From positions 62,001-126,000 of the forward strand of contig NZ_MSIT01000007.1 of NCBI RefSeq assembly GCF_002094885.1: DNA of 64,000 bases. The letters are read 5' to 3'. Each line of letters begins with the position of its first letter. The stretch's first letter is position 1. Under the pieces are notes generated by a model. It was given only the letters and a program-made list of their open reading frames with translations. It was not told the origin of the DNA and ran no database searches. The DNA is from Salibaculum halophilum. GTDB lineage: Bacteria; Pseudomonadota; Alphaproteobacteria; Rhodobacterales; Rhodobacteraceae. Shown in pieces: positions 16,478 through 25,730 of the stretch. The position numbers were made by a program, and so were the translations under genes.

Positions 16478-18073
16478 CTAGTCGACGTTGAAGGTCAAGG
16501 GTTTGACCTGCTTGAACAGTTCGGTTCCCTTGAGTTCGTTCAGCGCGGCGGCGGGCACGGGCTCGTCCACGTAAAGCAGCGCGATGGCCTCGCCCCGGTC
16601 TGTCGCGCGGCCAAGGGTGAAGTTGGCGATGTTCACGCCATGCGCGCCCATGGTCGCCCCCAGCGCACCGATCATCCCCGGCTTGTCCTCATTGGTGGTA
16701 TAGACCATGTGCTCGCCGATCTCGGCGTCGATGTTGATGCCCTTGATCTGGATGAAGCGCGGCTTGCCGTCGCTGAAGACCGTGCCCCCGATGGAGCGTT
16801 CGCGGCTGTCGGTGACGACGGTGACCTTGATGTAGCCCTCGAAGGCTCCGGACTGGTCCTGCTTGGTGGTCGATATCTGCACCCCGCGTTCCTTGGCGAT
16901 GATCGGGGCCGAGACGACATTCACGTCCGGGTTCGTCACAGTCATGATGCCCGCCACGGTGGCCGAGGTCAGCGCGGCCAGGTTCATTTCCGAGGCCTCG
17001 CCGTCATAGAGGATATTGATCGCCTTGATCGGCTCGTCGGTCATCTGGCCGATGAAGTTGCCCAGATGGTCGGCCAGCTTGATCCAGGGACCCATGATCT
17101 TGGCCTCTTCGGCGGTGACCGAGGGCGAATTGAGCGCGTTCTGCACCGCCCCGGTCTGCAGATAGTCCGACATCTGCTCGGCCACCTGCAGCGCCACGTT
17201 TTCCTGCGCCTCGGTGGTGGCCGCGCCCAGGTGCGGGGTGCAGACGACGTTTGGCAGGTTGAACAGCGGGTTCTCCGTGGCCGGTTCTTGCGCGAAGACG
17301 TCGAAGGCCGCCCCGCCGAGGTGCCCGGATTTCAGCAGGTCGGCCACGGCTTCCTCGTCGACCAGCCCGCCGCGGGCGCAGTTGATGATGCGCGCGCCCT
17401 TCTTGGTCTTTTCCAGGTTCTCGCGGCTGAGGATGTTCTTCGTCGCGTCGGTGAAGGGCACGTGCAGCGTGATGAAATCGGCCCGGGCCAGCAGCGCGTC
17501 AAGTTCGACCTTTTCCACGCCCATTTCGGTGGCGTGCTCCTCGGACAGGTAGGGGTCGTAGGCGACGACCTTCATCCTCAGCCCGCGGGCGCGGTCGCAG
17601 ACGATGCCGCCGATGTTGCCCGCGCCGATGACGCCGAGGGTCTTGCCGGTCAGTTCGACGCCCATGAATTTCGACTTTTCCCATTTGCCCGCATGTGTGC
17701 TGGCGCTGGCCTCGGGGATCTGGCGGGCCACGGCGAAGATCATGGCGATGGCGTGTTCGGCGGTGGTCACCATGTTGCCGAAGGGCGTGTTCATCACGAT
17801 GATGCCCTTTTTCGAGGCCGCCTCCTTGTCGATGTTGTCGGTGCCGATCCCGGCGCGGCCGATCACCTTGAGGTTGTCGGCGGCGGCGATGATCTTTTCG
17901 GTGGCCTTGGTGGCCGAGCGGATGGCAAGGCCGTCGTATTGGCCGATGACCTCGCGCAGCGCGTCCTTGTCCTTGCCCAGGTCGGGCTGAAAGTCGACGT
18001 CGATGCCGCGGTCGCGGAAGATTTGTACGGCAGCGTCGGAGAGTTTGTCGGAGATGAGTACCTTGGGGGCCAT
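16478..18073 (-). CDS. serA: D-3-phosphoglycerate dehydrogenase
   Basis: A 531-residue type-1 PGDH that oxidises 3-phosphoglycerate with NAD, the first step of serine synthesis. The order is a substrate domain, the NAD loop GVIGAGNIGG (about residues 145-154), the catalytic Arg in INCARGGLVDE, the Glu/His pair ending in CTPHLGAAT, then an intervening ASB domain and a C-terminal ACT domain (about residues 455-531) that can bind serine. ATG 18073 gives MAPKVLISDKL, the family start. It follows serC by 75 bases containing a 9-bp hairpin (18106-18143). Probable operon serC–serA. Confidence 0.95.
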   Translation of the reverse strand: MAPKVLISDKLSDAAVQIFRDRGIDVDFQPDLGKDKDALREVIGQYDGLAIRSATKATEKIIAAADNLKVIGRAGIGTDNIDKEAASKKGIIVMNTPFGNMVTTAEHAIAMIFAVARQIPEASASTHAGKWEKSKFMGVELTGKTLGVIGAGNIGGIVCDRARGLRMKVVAYDPYLSEEHATEMGVEKVELDALLARADFITLHVPFTDATKNILSRENLEKTKKGARIINCARGGLVDEEAVADLLKSGHLGGAAFDVFAQEPATENPLFNLPNVVCTPHLGAATTEAQENVALQVAEQMSDYLQTGAVQNALNSPSVTAEEAKIMGPWIKLADHLGNFIGQMTDEPIKAINILYDGEASEMNLAALTSATVAGIMTVTNPDVNVVSAPIIAKERGVQISTTKQDQSGAFEGYIKVTVVTDSRERSIGGTVFSDGKPRFIQIKGINIDAEIGEHMVYTTNEDKPGMIGALGATMGAHGVNIANFTLGRATDRGEAIALLYVDEPVPAAALNELKGTELFKQVKPLTFNVD

Positions 18074-18148
18074 GTGCGTGGTCCTTGAACGAAATGGGAT
18101 GGGAGGCGCCCCCGAGCGCCCCTTGCGGGCCAACCGGGGGCGCAGGAA

Positions 18149-19303
18149 TCAGGCTGCGGCGGTCAGCGCGTCGATCTCGGCCTGGTAGGCCCAGTCGAGC
18201 CAGGGCAGCAGCGCCTCGATATCGCTGGTCTCGACCGTGGCGCCGCACCAGATGCGCAGCCCGGCCGGCGCGTCGCGGTAGGCGCCCACGTCGAGGGCCA
18301 CGCCCTCTGACTCCAGCCGTTTCTGCACCGCCTTGGCGAAGGCTGCCCCGTCGGCGATGCGGTCGTCGGTGAATTTCAGGCAGACGCTGGTGTTCGACCG
18401 GGTGGCCGGGTCGCGGGCCAGGTTGGCGATCCAGTCGCGGCTGGCGCAGAAATTCCAGATCGCCCGCGCATTGGTGTTGGCGCGGTGGATGAGGGCGTCC
18501 AGCCCGCCGATGGATTTCGCCCAGCCCAGCGCGAAGAGGTAATCCTCGACCGCGAGCATCGACGGAGTGTTGATCGTGGCCCCCTCGAAGAGCGCCTCGT
18601 TGAGCTTGCCGCCCTTGGTCATGCGAAAAATCTTGGGCAACGGCCAGGGCGGGGTGTAGCTTTCCAGACGTTCGACGGCGCGTGGGCTGAGGATCAGCAT
18701 CCCGTGCGCGGCCTCGCCGCCCATGACTTTCTGCCAGGAGAAGGTGGTCACATCCAGCTTGTCCCAGGGCAGGTCCTGCGCGAAGGCGGCCGAGGTCGCG
18801 TCGCAGATGGTCAGGCCCGCGCGATCCGCCGGGATCACGTCGCCCGTGGGCAGGCGCACGCCCGAGGTCGTGCCGTTCCAGGTGAAGACGACATCGTCGT
18901 CGTAGTTCAGCGCGGCCATGTCGACGATCTCGCCGTAATCGGCCTCGTGCACGGTGGCGTCCAGCCTGAGCTGCTTGACCGCGTCGGTGACCCAGCCCGC
19001 CCCGAAGCTTTCCCAGGCGACCACCTCGACGGGCCGTTCGCCCAGTAGCGACCACATCGCCATTTCCACCGCACCGGTGTCCGAGGCGGGCACGATGCCG
19101 ATGCGGTAGTCGGCGGGGATGCCCAGCACCTCGCGCGTGGTCTCGATCGCGGACTTGAGCTTGTCCTTGCCCACGGCCGCGCGGTGCGACCGCCCCAGGG
19201 CGGCGTCGGCAAGCGCGTCGGGTGTCCATGTGGGGGGCTTGGCACAGGGGCCGGAGGAAAAACGCGGATTGGCCGGCCGCGTCGCCGGTTTCGTCGTGGT
19301 CAT
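18149..19303 (-). CDS. serC: Phosphoserine aminotransferase
   Basis: A 384-residue PLP-dependent aminotransferase of the alphaproteobacterial SerC type, converting 3-phosphohydroxypyruvate and glutamate to phosphoserine. It starts near [13 protein letters not shown]; the PLP lysine is in [13 protein letters not shown] 19303 follows GGAAGGGTAG on the minus strand. The leader carries two conserved-looking hairpins (19328-19381) that may be the serC RNA motif. It is the first gene of the serC–serA operon. Confidence 0.94.
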   Translation of the reverse strand: MTTTKPATRPANPRFSSGPCAKPPTWTPDALADAALGRSHRAAVGKDKLKSAIETTREVLGIPADYRIGIVPASDTGAVEMAMWSLLGERPVEVVAWESFGAGWVTDAVKQLRLDATVHEADYGEIVDMAALNYDDDVVFTWNGTTSGVRLPTGDVIPADRAGLTICDATSAAFAQDLPWDKLDVTTFSWQKVMGGEAAHGMLILSPRAVERLESYTPPWPLPKIFRMTKGGKLNEALFEGATINTPSMLAVEDYLFALGWAKSIGGLDALIHRANTNARAIWNFCASRDWIANLARDPATRSNTSVCLKFTDDRIADGAAFAKAVQKRLESEGVALDVGAYRDAPAGLRIWCGATVETSDIEALLPWLDWAYQAEIDALTAAA

Positions 19304-19327
19304 TTTTGCTACCCTTCCAGATAAGCG

Positions 19328-19381
19328 CCCCTCGTTGGGGAGGGGTGTCCCACGAACGCCCTTACTGCCTTGGCTGCGTGG
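19328..19381 (-). promoter_or_regulatory. Candidate serC RNA motif in serC leader
   Basis: On the minus strand two hairpins lie just before serC: an outer CCACG/CGTGG stem (19381-19377 with 19354-19350) enclosing a short GCC-AA-GGC element, then CCCCTC/GAGGGG (19345-19340 with 19333-19328) shortly upstream of the Shine-Dalgarno. A structured 'serC motif' is known from the 5' UTRs of alphaproteobacterial serC genes. The position fits; I cannot align it to the consensus without a covariance model. Confidence 0.45.
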
Positions 19382-19499
19382 CTGCAACAGTCGATCCGCC
19401 AGAATGCGACATTTTTGCGCGCAGAAGCGTCAGAGGCGCGCCTTTAAAGAGCGTCGAAAGCCTCTTGATATATTAAGATACTTATATATTTTTTCCTTT

Positions 19500-20303
19500 T
19501 TGGAAAACTTGATCGAACACGAACCCCTGTGGCGCGTGGCGGTCTTTGTCGTGCTGCTGGCCCTCTTTGCCCTGTGGGAGCTTCTGGCGCCCGCGCGGCG
19601 TGCCGAGATCCCGCGGTTGCTTCGCTGGAGCAACAATTTCGCGATGGTGGTGCTCGACACGCTTGTCCTGCGGCTCGTGTTTCCCGTCCTTGCCGTCGGT
19701 GTCGCCTCGATCGCGGCCAACAACGGCTGGGGGCTGTTCCCGGCGATCAACGTCTCTGGTGCGCTGGCCGTGGTCGCCGGTGTGCTGCTGCTCGATCTGG
19801 CCATCTACGGGCAGCACGTCTTGTTTCACAAGGTGCCCGTGCTGTGGCGCCTGCACCGGATGCACCACGCCGATCCGCATTTCGACGTCAGCACCGCCCT
19901 GCGGTTCCACCCCATCGAGATCGTGCTGTCCATGGCGATCAAGATGGGGGTCGTCCTGGCCCTCGGGCTGGCCCCGGTCGCGGTTATCCTGTTCGAAATC
20001 CTGTTGAGCGCGACGGCGCTGTTCAATCATTCCAACGTGCGTCTGCCAGGGGCGTTTGAGCCGCTGGTGCGGATGGTCGTGGTGACCCCCGACATGCACC
20101 GCGTCCACCATTCCGACATCCGCAGTGAAACCGACAGCAACTACGGGTTCTGCCTGCCGTGGTGGGATCGGCTGTTCGGCACCTATACCGCCCAGCCCAG
20201 CCGGGGCCATTCCGGCATGGGCATCGGGATCGGCCGCTTCGGCACGCGGCGGGATCAATGGCTGGACCGTCTGCTGATCCAGCCGTTTCGCAATGACAGG
20301 TGA
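19500..20303 (+). CDS. Sterol desaturase/fatty acid hydroxylase superfamily membrane protein
   Basis: About 267 residues with three to four membrane helices and the diiron histidine clusters of the superfamily: HVLFH, HRMHH, HSN after FN, and HRVHHS near the end. Such enzymes hydroxylate or desaturate lipids or carotenoids; the substrate is unknown. There is no ATG or GTG near the homologous start. I use TTG 19500, immediately after a strongly AT-rich tract (19470-19499) with no Shine-Dalgarno, so the start is uncertain. It is divergent from serC and followed by serB. Confidence 0.75.
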   Translation: MENLIEHEPLWRVAVFVVLLALFALWELLAPARRAEIPRLLRWSNNFAMVVLDTLVLRLVFPVLAVGVASIAANNGWGLFPAINVSGALAVVAGVLLLDLAIYGQHVLFHKVPVLWRLHRMHHADPHFDVSTALRFHPIEIVLSMAIKMGVVLALGLAPVAVILFEILLSATALFNHSNVRLPGAFEPLVRMVVVTPDMHRVHHSDIRSETDSNYGFCLPWWDRLFGTYTAQPSRGHSGMGIGIGRFGTRRDQWLDRLLIQPFRNDR

Positions 20304-20361
20304 CGCGCTGGCACTCTGACCGGTTTTGTGGTTGTCCTGCCACGAACGGAACGGAGGCCGC

Positions 20362-21231
20362 ATGCACATCGTGACCCTGATCGCCCGGCGAGGGGGGCTG
20401 GACCATAGCCTTGTCGAGAATCTGCGCAACGCCTGGGGCGGTGGCGATGCCCTCTGGCTGTCCCCTGACGAAGCGGCGGAGTTCGCCCTCTCGGCCCGGC
20501 CCGGCAATTTCGACACGGTGCGGGCCGAGCTTGACGCGTTGGGTGTGGACCTGAACCTGCAGCCGGCCGAGGGACGCCGCAAGGCGATGCTGCTGGCCGA
20601 CATGGACAGCACCATGATCCGGCAGGAATGCATCGACGAACTGGCCGCCGCGGCGGGGATCGGCGACCGCGTGGCCGAGATCACGGCCCGCGCCATGAAC
20701 GGCGAGCTGGATTTCGAGGGGGCGCTGATCGAGCGTGTCGGCCTGTTGCAGGGGCTGGAGGTTCAGGTGATCGACCGGGTCCTGGCCGAGCGGATCACCT
20801 ACATGCCCGGCGGCAAGGCGCTGGTCGCCACGATGAAGGCGCAGGGCGCCCACGCATTGCTCGTTTCCGGCGGCTTCACCGCCTTCGCCGGCCCGGTGGC
20901 GCAGGCGCTGGGGTTTGACGACTACCGGGCCAATGTGCTGCTGGAAGAGGCCGGCACGCTGACCGGCGACGTCGCGCGCCCGATCCTGGGCCGCGCGGCC
21001 AAGGTTCAGGCACTGGAGGAAACCACGGCCCGGCTGGGCCTGTCAGAGCGCGATGTGCTGGCCGTGGGCGACGGGGCCAACGACCTGGGCATGCTGGGCC
21101 GGGCGGGCAGCGGCGTGGCCCTGCACGCCAAGCCCGCCGTGGCGGCCCAGTGCGCGCTGCGCGTCAATCACGGCGACCTGACCGCGCTGCTGTTCCTGCA
21201 GGGTTACGCGTGGGAAGACTTCGCCGCTTAG
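20362..21231 (+). CDS. serB: Phosphoserine phosphatase
   Basis: A 289-residue HAD-family enzyme for the last step of serine synthesis. After an N-terminal ACT-like region, the nucleophile motif ADMDSTMI (Asp80, with Asp82), VSGGFTAF (motif II), and GDGANDLGML (motif IV) are all present. ATG 20362 follows GGAGG. Together with serA and serC the whole phosphorylated serine pathway is encoded within six kilobases. Confidence 0.95.
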   Translation: MHIVTLIARRGGLDHSLVENLRNAWGGGDALWLSPDEAAEFALSARPGNFDTVRAELDALGVDLNLQPAEGRRKAMLLADMDSTMIRQECIDELAAAAGIGDRVAEITARAMNGELDFEGALIERVGLLQGLEVQVIDRVLAERITYMPGGKALVATMKAQGAHALLVSGGFTAFAGPVAQALGFDDYRANVLLEEAGTLTGDVARPILGRAAKVQALEETTARLGLSERDVLAVGDGANDLGMLGRAGSGVALHAKPAVAAQCALRVNHGDLTALLFLQGYAWEDFAA

Positions 21232-21234
21232 CGG

Positions 21235-21254
21235 GCGGCGCGTCGACGCGCCGC
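21235..21254. terminator. Perfect 20-base palindrome between serB and asparaginase gene
   Basis: GCGGCGCG-TCGA-CGCGCCGC lies between the two convergent stop codons and could fold on either transcript. No T-tract follows on either side, so bidirectional termination is likely but not certain. Confidence 0.4.
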
Positions 21255-21263
21255 GCTCCGCGC

Positions 21264-22274
21264 TCACGCGCGGGGCCGTCCCGAAAGCGTCGCCGCCGGG
21301 CGCATCTCCCCCGTCACCTGCCCAGCGAAGTTGGTGATATCGGGGTTCAGGTAGGCGCGGACCTGGGGGTCGGCGTCGTCGACGACGCCGAGGCGCGCCA
21401 GCAGGGCGGCCATGGCGCATTCGGCGGCGCGGGTCGCCCCGTCGAGGATCTTGAGCGCGATGCCCATGCGCCGCTCGGGCAGGATGGCGATGAAATAGCC
21501 CTCGGCCCCGGTCTTGACCGCGGCGCGGCCCTCGGCGGCGCGCATCAGCCGCGTGCAGGCGCGGTCTTCACCAGCGACCAACTCGGGGTGGCTCATCATC
21601 GCCGCGCTCAGGCTGACCATGGCGCGTGACCGGGTGTCGGAGCGGTCCTGCGCGCTGGCGAAATGGGCCATGGCGCGCGCCATGGCGTGAACGCTCGTGG
21701 CGTGGTTTGGCGCCGAACAGCCGTCGATGCCCCAGGTGGGGCTCTCGGCCCCGGTCACCTCTTCGAAGGCGTCCTTGATCGCGACCTGCAGCGGGTGGTC
21801 GATGGCCAGGTAATCCGGCCCGGCGCCAAGATGCCGGGACACGGCGAGGAACCCGCAGTGCTTGCCCGAACAATTGTTGTGATAGCGGCAGGGGCTCTGC
21901 CCGGCGCGGATCATCTCGAATTTGGCGTCGCGGTCGCGCGGGGCCTGCGGACCACAGAGAAGCGCCCCGTCGTCCAGGCCCATCGCCGTCAACCAGTCGC
22001 GCACCGGGTCGGTGTGGATGCGCGCAGCCGAATGCGAGGCGCAAGCCAGGGCCAGCTGCCGGGTGGTCAGCCCGTCCGCCCGGGCAGCGCCTGTCTCGAC
22101 CAGGGGCAGGGCCTGGATCATCTTGGCCGAGGACCGCGGATAGGTCACATGGTCGGGATCGCCCCAGGCTTCGACGATTTCGCCCTGCGCGTCGCAGATC
22201 ACCGCGTGGCCGTGATGGCTGCTTTCCAAAAGGTCCCCGCGCCAGAGTTCGACGAGGTGCTGTGCCCGTGTCAT
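21264..22274 (-). CDS. L-asparaginase, ReAII (AnsA) family
   Basis: A 336-residue protein of the Rhizobium-type asparaginase family, which hydrolyses asparagine to aspartate and ammonia and is unrelated to E. coli AnsA/AnsB. The catalytic Ser48 and Lys51 are seen in YPRSSAKMIQ, and the zinc-site residues Cys135 and Lys138 in NNCSGKHCG; a later cysteine in IDGCSAPNH (Cys186) completes the site. The numbering agrees with the characterised Rhizobium etli ReAII, which supports ATG 22274 as start. It converges on serB. Confidence 0.9.
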   Translation of the reverse strand: MTRAQHLVELWRGDLLESSHHGHAVICDAQGEIVEAWGDPDHVTYPRSSAKMIQALPLVETGAARADGLTTRQLALACASHSAARIHTDPVRDWLTAMGLDDGALLCGPQAPRDRDAKFEMIRAGQSPCRYHNNCSGKHCGFLAVSRHLGAGPDYLAIDHPLQVAIKDAFEEVTGAESPTWGIDGCSAPNHATSVHAMARAMAHFASAQDRSDTRSRAMVSLSAAMMSHPELVAGEDRACTRLMRAAEGRAAVKTGAEGYFIAILPERRMGIALKILDGATRAAECAMAALLARLGVVDDADPQVRAYLNPDITNFAGQVTGEMRPAATLSGRPRA

Positions 22275-22446
22275 GCTGATCCTTTCCCGCGCGTTGGCTG
22301 CCCGAACAGGGGAATTCCCATCGTGGCAATTTCTTGCTACTGGTGGGGGTATCGAGTTGATCTGATCCGATCCAGCAGAAAAGGTGCGCGCACAAGGCAC
22401 CGGGGGTTGATCAGACAGAGGCAAGGACAGCTTGGAGGCTGTAGAC

Positions 22447-22977
22447 ATGATTTCACGACTATCGCGCGGCCTGGCCGTGGCAACGGCCATAGTCACGGGC
22501 ACGGCCGCATTGGCGCAGGAGGAAAGCTCCAATCGTGTGGCGGCGAACACCGACTGGTCGGTTTTTGTCGAAGAGGACCCGGTGCAGTGCTGGGGCGTCT
22601 CCGCGCCCAAGACCGAGGAGTTCTTTCGCGACGGCAACCCGGTGTCGGCCAGCACCGGCGAGGTCCTGCTCTTCGTGTCCTATCAACCCGCCGAGGGGGT
22701 CGAGGGACAGGTCAGCTACAACGGCGGCTATCCCTTTGACGATGGCTCGACCGTGACCGTCGAGATCGGCGGCGACAGCTTCGAGATGTTCACCGAAGGC
22801 GAATGGGCCTGGGCGGCCACGCCCGAGGATGATGCCGCCATCGTCGCGGCGATGAAACGCGGCGCCGAAGCGGAACTGACCGGCGTGTCGGGCCGCGGCA
22901 CCAGGGTCGTGCATACCTTTTCGCTGCTGGGCTTCACCGCGGCCGTGGAGGACGCGGGCAGTCGCTGCTCCGGCTAG
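22447..22977 (+). CDS. Invasion-associated locus B (IalB)-like secreted protein
   Basis: A 176-residue protein with a signal peptide (cleavage likely after ALA at residue 23) and the IalB fold: WSVFVEEDPVQCWG, the GEVLLFVSYQPAEG strand, and a final Cys close to the C-terminus that can pair with the early one. IalB-like proteins are periplasmic or surface proteins common in alphaproteobacteria; the function outside Bartonella is unknown. GGAGG lies nine bases before ATG 22447. A strong hairpin follows. Confidence 0.82.
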   Translation: MISRLSRGLAVATAIVTGTAALAQEESSNRVAANTDWSVFVEEDPVQCWGVSAPKTEEFFRDGNPVSASTGEVLLFVSYQPAEGVEGQVSYNGGYPFDDGSTVTVEIGGDSFEMFTEGEWAWAATPEDDAAIVAAMKRGAEAELTGVSGRGTRVVHTFSLLGFTAAVEDAGSRCSG

Positions 22978-22992
22978 ACATGAAACGCTGGC

Positions 22993-23016
22993 GCAAGGCA
23001 GGCGGGCCTGCCTTGC
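22993..23016. terminator. Strong hairpin between convergent genes
   Basis: GCAAGGCAGG (22993-23002) and CCTGCCTTGC (23007-23016) form a perfect 10-bp stem with a four-base loop between the stop codons of the IalB-like and permease genes. A T-tract is missing, so it may act as a 3'-end stabiliser or a bidirectional terminator. Confidence 0.5.
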
Positions 23017-23032
23017 TGCGCGCAGGGACCGG

Positions 23033-24067
23033 TCAGGCCACCAGCTGGAACACGACCCCCGACAGGATTGCCCCGCTGATCCCAAGCGCGAGGTAGAGCG
23101 CGAAGACCCGCCGCACCACCAGTGCCCAGACCGCGGCCATCGCGGGCACCGAACTGATCGCGCCGGCCACCATGAAGGCCATCGCGGCGCCGGCCGTCAT
23201 GCCCTGGTCGGTCAGGCCCGCCAGCAGCGGCGGCGCGACGTAGCTGTTGAGGTAGGCAGGCATCCCCACGAAGGCCGAGATCACGATGGGCAGCATGCCC
23301 TCGCCCCCAACGACACTGGCCACGGCCTCGGCCGGGATGTAGGTGATCAGCAGCGACTCGAGCACATAGGCCAGCGCCAGCCACTTGAGCAGGAACGCCC
23401 CGTTTTCGACGAGCGCGCTGCGGAAGGTGGCGCGGCGGTCCGGGTCTTGCCAGAACCGCCAGACCGGGCGGGCCTCGGCCTTAGGCCCCGACGAACAGCA
23501 GGACCCGCATCCCGATTTCTGGCGGGACACGTTCGCCAGGTGCCCGGCGCGGGTCAGGGCTCGAACGACGAAGCCGCCCATGAGGCCGACACCGATGGCC
23601 GCGACGGCCTTGCCGATGGCAAAGGGCCAGCCAAGGGCAGCGGCGGTGATCAGCAGCGTCGGCGGGTCGATCAGCGGCGAGGCGAGCCAGAACGCCATGA
23701 TCGCCGAGAGCGGCGCCCCCGCGACGATCAGCGCCGCGATGAATGGGATCACCTGGCATGAACAGAACGGCGCCAGCCCGCCGAAGACGGCTGCCATGAA
23801 GATCGCCTGCACTTCGCGCCCCTCGAATGCGCGCGAGACCAGCGTTTCCGACCCCGTCGCTTTGAGACCTGCAATCAGGATCACGGCGAAGACGATATAG
23901 GGCGCGGTCCGCCCGAGCGCCGAGAGCGCGAATTCCACCGTGGGCCACAGTTGCGGCGGGTCCAGCAGCGCCACCTCGAGAATTACGAGGGCGGTCACCG
24001 CCCACACGGATTTCACCCGCTCGGGCAGGCGCGGCCCACGCCGCGCGATCAGTCCGGTATCAGCCAT
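23033..24067 (-). CDS. ArsP/SO_0444-type metal(loid) efflux permease
   Basis: A 344-residue membrane protein of the DUF318 permease family, with about eight to ten helices. Two cysteine features stand out: FCSCQVIPF in a membrane helix and SGCGSCCSSG in the central cytosolic loop. ArsP members export organoarsenicals, and the SO_0444 group is linked to Cu/Zn efflux, so a metal or metalloid substrate is likely but unresolved. ATG 24067 overlaps the stop of the upstream arsR-type gene by eight bases, so the pair is one operon. Confidence 0.82.
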   Translation of the reverse strand: MADTGLIARRGPRLPERVKSVWAVTALVILEVALLDPPQLWPTVEFALSALGRTAPYIVFAVILIAGLKATGSETLVSRAFEGREVQAIFMAAVFGGLAPFCSCQVIPFIAALIVAGAPLSAIMAFWLASPLIDPPTLLITAAALGWPFAIGKAVAAIGVGLMGGFVVRALTRAGHLANVSRQKSGCGSCCSSGPKAEARPVWRFWQDPDRRATFRSALVENGAFLLKWLALAYVLESLLITYIPAEAVASVVGGEGMLPIVISAFVGMPAYLNSYVAPPLLAGLTDQGMTAGAAMAFMVAGAISSVPAMAAVWALVVRRVFALYLALGISGAILSGVVFQLVA

Positions 24068-24371
24068 CGTTGGCAATCTCTCTGGTTTCGTCGGCGCAAC
24101 ATTCAGTCAGGATGAAGCCGGCCAGCGCCTCAAGCCGGTCGTAATCCGCGCGGTTGATCACGCTGCGGCCCTGTTTCTGCTGGGCGACAAGCCCGGCGGC
24201 GGTCAGGAACTTGAGGTGATGCGCAAGGGTCGAGGGCGCGATCCCGGTGCGCGCCCGGATCGTGCCGATGGTCAGCCCCTCGGGGCCCGCGCGGACCAGG
24301 CAGCGCAGCACGTCGAGCCGCGCCTCCGACCCCATGGCGGCGAACCCCTGGCTGGCTTCTTCGTTTTGCAT
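24060..24371 (-). CDS. ArsR/SmtB-family transcriptional regulator
   Basis: A 103-residue winged-helix repressor. The HTH region TGIAPSTLAHHLKFLTAAGLV is typical of ArsR; the C-terminal ILTECCADE carries adjacent cysteines that could bind As(III), Cu or another metal, rather than the more usual cysteines in the recognition helix. It overlaps the efflux permease gene and probably represses the operon until metal binding. The AT-rich region 24385-24440 upstream is the likely promoter/operator. Confidence 0.88.
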   Translation of the reverse strand: MQNEEASQGFAAMGSEARLDVLRCLVRAGPEGLTIGTIRARTGIAPSTLAHHLKFLTAAGLVAQQKQGRSVINRADYDRLEALAGFILTECCADETREIANDG

Positions 24372-24501
24372 GGTGCGACTCCTTTCAGAATTCCTATATA
24401 ACTAGTTTTATAGTTGTGTCTACTGGCGAAATGATTTTCTTTGGAATCGGAGCACCGCTCCTGTATCAGGCGCATCTGACCCCAAGGAGATGCGCGCACC
24501 C

Positions 24502-25695
24502 ATGTCGGCCCCGGCCCCGATCACGCAAGACGTTCTGACCATCAAGCGGCACGTGCCCGAGGATGGCCCGACGAATATCGTCGGCCTGACCCGCCCGGCG
24601 CTGCGCGATGCGCTGATCGCCGCCGGCACGCCCGAAAAACAGGCGAAGATGCGGGTCAACCAGATCTGGCAGTGGGTCTATCACTGGGGTGTGCGCGATT
24701 TTGCCCAGATGACGAACCTGGCCAAGGACTTCCGCGCCAGGCTGGCCGCGCATTTCGTGATCGAGTTGCCCGAAATGGTGTCGAAAACCGTCAGCGCCGA
24801 CGGCACCCGCAAGTATCTGGCCCGGATCAACGGCGGCCATGAGGTCGAGGTTGTCTATATCCCCGAGGAAGACCGCGGCACGCTTTGCATCTCGTCGCAG
24901 GTGGGTTGCACGCTGACCTGTTCGTTCTGCCACACGGGCACCCAGAAACTGGTGCGCAACCTGACCGCTGGGGAAATCATCGGCCAGGTCATGATGGCGC
25001 GCGATGATCTGGGCGAATGGCCCGAACCGGGGCAGGGCACCGGCGAGAACGGCCCGCGGCTTTTGTCCAACATCGTGCTGATGGGGATGGGCGAGCCGCT
25101 TTACAACTTCGAGAACGTGCGCGACGCCATGAAGATCGCCATGGATGGCGAGGGCATCGCCCTGTCGCGCCGCCGCATCACGCTCTCGACCTCAGGCATA
25201 GTCCCCGAGATCGCCAAGACCGCCGAGGAAATCGGCTGTCAACTGGCCGTGTCCTTTCATGCCACCACCGACGAGGTGCGCGACAAGCTGGTGCCCATCA
25301 ACCGAAAGTGGAACATCGCCACCCTGCTCGATGCGCTCAAGGCCTATCCCAAGGCGTCGAATTCCGAACGCATCACCTTCGAATACGTGATGCTCAAGGA
25401 CGTCAACGACAGCGACGCCGACGCCCGCCGCCTGGTCAAGCTGATCGAGGGTATCCCTGCCAAGATCAACCTGATCCCCTTCAACGAATGGCCCGGCGCG
25501 CCCTACGAACGCTCGGACTGGGCGCGGATCGAGAGCTTTGCCGACATCCTCTACAAGGCCGGCTATGCCAGCCCCATCCGCACCCCACGCGGCGAGGATA
25601 TCATGGCCGCCTGCGGCCAGTTGAAATCGGCCACGGAACGGGCGCGCAAGTCGCGCCGTGACATCGCGGCCGAGGCGGGTCTGGCAAGCGATTAA
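24502..25695 (+). CDS. rlmN: Dual-specificity RNA methyltransferase RlmN
   Basis: A 397-residue radical-SAM enzyme that methylates C2 of adenosine in 23S rRNA (A2503) and certain tRNAs. The cluster motif CTLTCSFC, the SAM-binding GMGEPL, and the catalytic Cys in the late MAACGQL plus the GCTLTC region are present. I prefer ATG 24502: the alternative ATG at 24490 directly abuts the AAGGAG (24484-24489) with no spacer. Single-gene unit, divergent from the arsR-type operon. Confidence 0.95.
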   Translation: MSAPAPITQDVLTIKRHVPEDGPTNIVGLTRPALRDALIAAGTPEKQAKMRVNQIWQWVYHWGVRDFAQMTNLAKDFRARLAAHFVIELPEMVSKTVSADGTRKYLARINGGHEVEVVYIPEEDRGTLCISSQVGCTLTCSFCHTGTQKLVRNLTAGEIIGQVMMARDDLGEWPEPGQGTGENGPRLLSNIVLMGMGEPLYNFENVRDAMKIAMDGEGIALSRRRITLSTSGIVPEIAKTAEEIGCQLAVSFHATTDEVRDKLVPINRKWNIATLLDALKAYPKASNSERITFEYVMLKDVNDSDADARRLVKLIEGIPAKINLIPFNEWPGAPYERSDWARIESFADILYKAGYASPIRTPRGEDIMAACGQLKSATERARKSRRDIAAEAGLASD

Positions 25696-25730
25696 CCATT
25701 CGCCAAGACGGATCGGGCATCGGTGATGCC

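Noticed and set aside
16472-18088. Long open frame on the plus strand opposite serA (about 538 codons)
   Set aside because: It is the GC-skewed antisense shadow of serA; the sequence is low-complexity His/Gly/Arg-rich with no domain or ribosome-binding site.
21663-22739. Long plus-strand frame across the asparaginase gene
   Set aside because: Antisense shadow of a clearly conserved minus-strand gene; it also runs out of frame through the IalB-like gene.
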